Assembly (NCBI GenBank): GCA_046484775.1
Contig: JAWOIG010000065.1
Coordinates: forward strand, 1-11,348
Source of the DNA: JAFGQE01 sp046484775
Lineage (GTDB): Bacteria > Bacillota > Clostridia > DUPQ01
Length of the DNA stretch: 11,348 nt
Direction: 5' to 3'
A program made the position numbers and the translations under genes. The notes beneath the pieces are model-generated. The model saw only the letters and a list, made by a program, of their open reading frames with translations, had not been told where the DNA came from and did no database searches. Within the stretch, counting starts at the first letter, position 1. Each line of letters opens with the position of its first letter. Below, piece by piece: positions 8,009 to 11,348 of the stretch.

Positions 8009-10576
8009 CTAGAAGGCGCCGAATCTTATCACAAAGTACGAGCTGTTTGAAAAACTCTCTATGACAGCCCTGCATCCCTTGTCGTCGCTTATTATAACCG
8101 TCGGCGCGAACACGAGTGTGCCGTCGGGTACAAGCACGGCTGCGGTGGCAGACACATATCCATCCCCGGATTTGGGCAGCTGAATGATCTTGGTTGTCTT
8201 CTCCAGAAATCTGCCGACGACAATTGTCTTTTCCATATATCTGAATGAAACCTCGAAATCAAGCGGTTCGGCTACAATGCCATACCCTTCCCTGTCCGCG
8301 GTCATTTCCGCCATTGCAATCCTTGACCAATGGGTGTTCCTGATTCCTATCCTGACCATGATGTCCGTGGATTTCCCGTCCATCCTTGCGGATATACCTT
8401 CCGTATCAATGGCACTTGCAGGTATATGGTATGACGCTTTTTCGGTCAACAGCTTGATTATGATTGTTCTTTCCTTAAGCTCTTCCAGCATACGCAGGCT
8501 GAGCTCGGCGAATACACCGTCCAGAAAAGAGTAGCCGTTGTATTCCCGGACATCCATTATAAAATCGTCGTTGTGGCTGAAATACACAGAGTCGCCATAA
8601 ATTCCGCTGTCATCAATTCGGACGACAAAGTCCTTGCCCTTCAGCCCCTTTACTATTGAAATGTTCGCTATTTCCCTGTTTATGCCTCCGGTGCTCACCA
8701 ACACAAGCTGCCTTACTATCGAGAAGCCAATTATGGTAACGTTTCCGGCCGTGTCGTGCATCCTGAGGATATAGTCGCCGGGCTCTTTTATCGTACCTCC
8801 GCTTATAAACGGCTTGTCATTCAAAAATGCAGTACCCTCATTGAATGACGGGGACACCTGCGAAACATAGACCCCTCCGCCCTCTGCCCCTTTTACAATG
8901 GGAGGAGTGCTGTCGGCGAAAAATGCCAGGTATTCCGAACCTGTATATGGATTTCCCGCGGCATCGTTGCCCGATACAGTTGCTTCCACAGGTCCGTCCA
9001 GATCCGGAACACTCCATCTGTAAACCCATTCAACCCCTCCTCCTGTGTCGGTCATAACAAAAGTATTTGTTCCTTCAACAGTGGTTATGCTGACTTCGGG
9101 GACTTCTGCCATGGGCTCGCTGAAAACCGCGGTAATCGCAACCCTGTCGTTGTGCTTTATTATATTATCCGGCTCATTGTCATGCAGCGATGCAGTCGGA
9201 ACAATGGAATCAACATCCACTGTGGCAGAGGCAGTGCTTGTTGCAGTATTTCCCGCATCATCCCCGGCTGCAACCGCAATGCTCATATCCTGTCCGTTTA
9301 TGGTCTCCGTCGTTATAGCCATAGTTGCAGTCCAGATTCCCGCGCTTTCCACCGCAGGCGTCCCCGGGTTTCCGCCAAGGGCGCAAAAATCGAATTCAAC
9401 CCATTCGATGTCTCCGTTTCCGGCAGCGGGCGATGAGTTGTCCCATGATGCGCTAAGCGTGTCGCCGAGTATGAAAATCCCACCATTGCCGCTTGCACCG
9501 CTTATGTTCACCGAAGCAGCGTCAACAGCCGGCGGCTGGTTGTCGACCGCAGCATTCGTCGTGTCCGCGGTTGTCGTCGTATTACCTGCGTTGTCTGTCG
9601 CCGTTACCGATATATTCAGGTTCGTTCCGTCCATTGACCCGCTTGCTATTGTACATGTTGCCGTCCATATGCCCGATGAATTTGTCATCGCGGTTGCAAT
9701 GTCTCCCCCTAATGCGGAGAAGTCCACCGTCGCAGAGCTAATATCTGTATTATTGTCACCTGAAGCGGAATTATCCCATCCGGCTGTTACAGTATCCCCT
9801 GCTATGAATGTTCCGCCTGTTCCCATGGCTCCGCTTATGCTTATGTTCCCGTCCGTTAAAACAGGATACGTCCTGTCCACCGTAAGGGTTCCCGTGTAAA
9901 CAGCGGTTGATATGTCAATGCCGTCCCAGGCAGTTACCGTTATCGATGAATATGATCCATCTGCGATATTCAGGGAGTCAATGTCCCATTCCAGTGTAAA
10001 AGACCCGTTCCCGCCTGCAACTACATGCATGTCCGACCATCCGTCTATCGAAGCCGATACGGTTACATTATTCAAATCAACGTCGGTTGAGGTTCCGGAA
10101 ATATTTATGACATCGTCATCACCGTACAAAATCGATAAACCCTGGGTTGTCAGGGATATTACCGGCGCGTGATTAAGAATGGCTTCTATGTTGAGATAGC
10201 ATGTGTTGGTGCCTGTACCGGAATAATTCCTGACTCCTATATAATATGTCGTCCCCGAGACAAGATTGTACACGATCCTGAAGTTCAGGCCTGACCCGCC
10301 ATCATCATTAGCAGCAATCTGTAATCCCTCCGAGTTATACAAATAACCGTATGAATCCGAGGATATACTCGAACTGTATATTGCATATTTATCGGTGCTT
10401 GGAGCCACAAAACTGAAATATGTCACTGTTCCGTTGTAATAGATGTGGGTGGCGCCCTCATATACGGTCGGAGCGGTGCCAGGTGTCGAACCACCTGCAA
10501 GCTGGGCCATCGCCGTCGTTTGGAAAGCAAGGCAAATCATCAAGGCGGCTGCAATTGCGAATAATTTTCTTTTCAT
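8009..10576 (-). CDS. Large secreted surface protein: PPC-like domain, Ig-like repeats, pre-SLH module
   Basis: An 855-residue exported protein. The signal peptide (MKRKLF, hydrophobic core, AMA cut before Gln25) is clear. Residues 38-132 resemble a bacterial pre-peptidase C-terminal (PPC) domain: YFSFVAPSTDKYAIY, ANDDGGSGLNFRI and TTYYIGVRNYSG. Residues 138-235 form an Ig/cadherin-like domain (HAPVISL to LTVDRTYP). Two tandem Ig-like repeats follow at 244-345 and 356-454. Residues 458-555 match the FSEPMAEVP-type Ig fold, and 557-620 another (DKPFISGG to HDTAGNVTIIGFSIV). Residues 640-855 resemble the module that precedes SLH domains in clostridial S-layer-type proteins, ending SNSSYFVI. No SLH domain or other wall anchor follows in frame. 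The ATG at 10576 has a weak GGGGG site. The role may be adhesion or envelope structure, with no catalytic motif seen. Loss of the anchor may make it freely secreted or non-functional. Confidence 0.85.
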   Translation of the reverse strand: MKRKLFAIAAALMICLAFQTTAMAQLAGGSTPGTAPTVYEGATHIYYNGTVTYFSFVAPSTDKYAIYSSSISSDSYGYLYNSEGLQIAANDDGGSGLNFRIVYNLVSGTTYYIGVRNYSGTGTNTCYLNIEAILNHAPVISLTTQGLSILYGDDDVINISGTSTDVDLNNVTVSASIDGWSDMHVVAGGNGSFTLEWDIDSLNIADGSYSSITVTAWDGIDISTAVYTGTLTVDRTYPVLTDGNISISGAMGTGGTFIAGDTVTAGWDNSASGDNNTDISSATVDFSALGGDIATAMTNSSGIWTATCTIASGSMDGTNLNISVTATDNAGNTTTTADTTNAAVDNQPPAVDAASVNISGASGNGGIFILGDTLSASWDNSSPAAGNGDIEWVEFDFCALGGNPGTPAVESAGIWTATMAITTETINGQDMSIAVAAGDDAGNTATSTASATVDVDSIVPTASLHDNEPDNIIKHNDRVAITAVFSEPMAEVPEVSITTVEGTNTFVMTDTGGGVEWVYRWSVPDLDGPVEATVSGNDAAGNPYTGSEYLAFFADSTPPIVKGAEGGGVYVSQVSPSFNEGTAFLNDKPFISGGTIKEPGDYILRMHDTAGNVTIIGFSIVRQLVLVSTGGINREIANISIVKGLKGKDFVVRIDDSGIYGDSVYFSHNDDFIMDVREYNGYSFLDGVFAELSLRMLEELKERTIIIKLLTEKASYHIPASAIDTEGISARMDGKSTDIMVRIGIRNTHWSRIAMAEMTADREGYGIVAEPLDFEVSFRYMEKTIVVGRFLEKTTKIIQLPKSGDGYVSATAAVLVPDGTLVFAPTVIISDDKGCRAVIESFSNSSYFVIRFGAF
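9215..9847 (-). repeat. Two tandem Ig-like repeats of about 100 residues in the surface protein
   Basis: Residues 244-345 and 356-454 of the surface protein align along their length. Shared landmarks are NISGA.G.GG.FI.GDT near the start, WDNS, VDFSALGG or FDFCALGG, GIWTAT, and a D.AGNT block near the end followed by VD. The second copy differs enough that this is an old duplication rather than recent expansion. Confidence 0.75.
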
Positions 10577-10633
10577 GTAAAACCCCCGGTGTTTTTCTTG
10601 TATTCGATATTCGTGTATGCAAACTTATCCTGA

Positions 10634-10662
10634 AGTATATCAATTTATACCGGCAGTGTAAA
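10634..10662 (-). promoter_or_regulatory. Promoter of the surface-protein gene
   Basis: On the minus strand: -35 TTTACA (10657-10662), 17-base spacer, -10 TATACT (10634-10639), with TGA directly before the -10. This is a near-consensus sigma-70/SigA promoter with extended -10. Transcription would start near 10627, giving a leader of about 50 bases. Confidence 0.72.
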
Positions 10663-10688
10663 TGCTTTTGAATAAAACAATCATGGCT

Positions 10689-10741
10689 TGCTGAATAACT
10701 TGAAAATGCATTGCTTGTAGTCTTGCTTTGCTTGATTCAGC
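10689..10741. repeat. Short inverted repeat GCTGAAT/ATTCAGC
   Basis: GCTGAAT (10690-10696) and ATTCAGC (10735-10741) face each other across 38 bases rich in TTGCTT-like words. The same 7-base arms reappear in the adjacent palindromic element (10815-10821 and 10839-10845), so this may be a degenerate or partial copy of that element. Confidence 0.4.
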
Positions 10742-10752
10742 CGCCAAAAATA

Positions 10753-10852
10753 AGGGACATGTGCTGAAAACCCCTGTGTATTGAATGTTTTCAGTCCATC
10801 CGGCTGCCGCCGTTGCTGAATATCTAAAATCCTGTGTAATTCAGCAGTCCCT
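10753..10852. repeat. Compact palindromic intergenic element of about 100 bp (MITE- or REP-like)
   Basis: The ends pair: AGGGAC (10753-10758) with GTCCCT (10847-10852), continuing after a 3-base bulge as TGCTGAA (10762-10768) with TTCAGCA (10840-10846). Inside are two further hairpins: CTGAAAAC/GTTTTCAG (10764-10771 / 10787-10794) and TGCTGAAT/ATTCAGCA (10814-10821 / 10839-10846). Both loops contain CCTGTGTA (10773-10780 and 10831-10838). The central part is GC-rich (CCGGCTGCCGCCG). It has no coding capacity. With the adjacent repeat and the promoter it fills the stretch 10577-10883, which lacks a gene. It lies between the VIT-type gene stop and the surface-protein promoter; no poly-U marks it as a simple terminator. 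Confidence 0.6.
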
Positions 10853-10883
10853 AATTATAAAAATAACCAGTTTCAATTTTTCA

Positions 10884-11348
10884 TCAGATTTCTACGTTTA
10901 TGAACTGCTTTATGAGAACCCCGATCAGGAATGAAATACCTGCAACCCCCAGCGATATTCCCGCCATTTCAAGGAATCTCTTCCTGAAATCATGATCCTT
11001 CGCTACGGAAATGTAATAGTTGAAAAAGAATATGATGAGCACGGCCATGAATAATGTCACTGCCAGGCTTATGAATGGATTTGTGATCAATAGAAAAGGC
11101 ATGATCAGAAAAATTACAGTAAGGACATATGCAATACCCGTATATATCGATGCCTTGAGGGCATTGGTTCCACCCTCCTGCTTTGTCGAAAGGTATTCGC
11201 TCGCAGCCATCGAAAGCGATGCGCTGATGCCTGTTATCAGTCCGGTGAGTGCGATGAGCCTGGTGTTCTGGAAAGCGAATGTAAATCCTGCAAGAGCCCC
11301 GGTCAGCTCCACCAGCGCGTCATTCAGCCCAAGCACCACCGATCCCAT
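10884..11348 (-). CDS. VIT1/CCC1-family metal transporter, C-terminal part; probably a rubrerythrin-VIT fusion
   Basis: The last 154 residues or so of a membrane transporter of the VIT1/CCC1 family, which moves Fe(II) or Mn(II) across membranes. The visible part holds the family's first core segment with GLNDALVELTGALAG (7-21), then TGLITGISASLSMAASEYLS (35-54) with its conserved Met and Glu, and three or more further membrane segments (about 68-88, 92-113, 129-150). The ATG at 11346-11348 is at the window edge and probably internal. In the wording closest to this sequence that I recall, the block GSVVLGLNDALVELTGALAG follows an N-terminal rubrerythrin/ferritin-like di-iron domain, so about 150 more residues are expected to the right. 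Its stop at 10884 is followed by the gene-poor stretch with the palindromic element. An iron-detoxification or storage role is inferred from the family. Confidence 0.88.
   Translation of the reverse strand: MGSVVLGLNDALVELTGALAGFTFAFQNTRLIALTGLITGISASLSMAASEYLSTKQEGGTNALKASIYTGIAYVLTVIFLIMPFLLITNPFISLAVTLFMAVLIIFFFNYYISVAKDHDFRKRFLEMAGISLGVAGISFLIGVLIKQFINVEI

Noticed and set aside
7995..8014. Hairpin CGCCTT/AAGGCG around the surface-protein stop as a terminator
   Set aside because: The 6-bp stem has no U tract after it; too weak to call.
9045..9899. Plus-strand open frame of 284 codons inside the surface-protein gene
   Set aside because: It is antisense to a clear, well-supported domain protein; no ribosome-binding site or family wording was seen.

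Overview
The window joins two unrelated pieces of DNA at about position 2128-2134. Positions 1-2134 are very GC-rich, with almost every third codon position G or C. They hold an internal fragment of rpoC (RNA polymerase beta') whose sequence looks actinobacterial. Positions 2135-11348 have moderate GC and encode only minus-strand genes of a Clostridia-like anaerobe (Bacillota): purine-rich Shine-Dalgarno sites, a pre-SLH surface-protein module and a VIT1/CCC1 transporter end of the rubrerythrin-fused type. At the join, rpoC stops just before its trigger loop and phnC, on the other strand, stops just after its D-loop. The two genes share a 7-base overlap there. The simplest reading is a chimeric contig (misassembly or amplification/ligation chimera), not biology, so the two parts should be interpreted separately.

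Layout of the second part, read in the direction of transcription (high to low coordinates): (1) the C-terminal part of a VIT1/CCC1-type metal transporter, running off the right edge; (2) a gene-poor stretch of about 300 bp with a compact palindromic element and then a strong promoter; (3) an 855-residue secreted surface protein (signal peptide, PPC-like domain, Ig-like repeats, pre-SLH module) that stops where SLH anchor domains would normally begin, followed by what looks like an SLH remnant out of frame; (4) a YjgR/DUF853 HerA-like ATPase; (5) a PAPS-type sulfotransferase followed closely by an EamA/DMT permease with a long histidine-rich tail; (6) phnD and the start of phnC, the binding protein and ATPase of a phosphonate/phosphite-type ABC importer, cut by the join.

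Four minus-strand units have candidate promoters with the same extended -10 form, TGA directly followed by a TATAAT-like hexamer. The genes look like separate small transcription units rather than one pathway. The only tight pairs are sulfotransferase-DMT permease and phnD-phnC. I see no RNA genes, CRISPR array, prophage or defence island. The least explained items are the palindromic intergenic element at 10753-10852, the apparent loss of the SLH anchor, and the histidine-rich DMT permease paired with a sulfotransferase.
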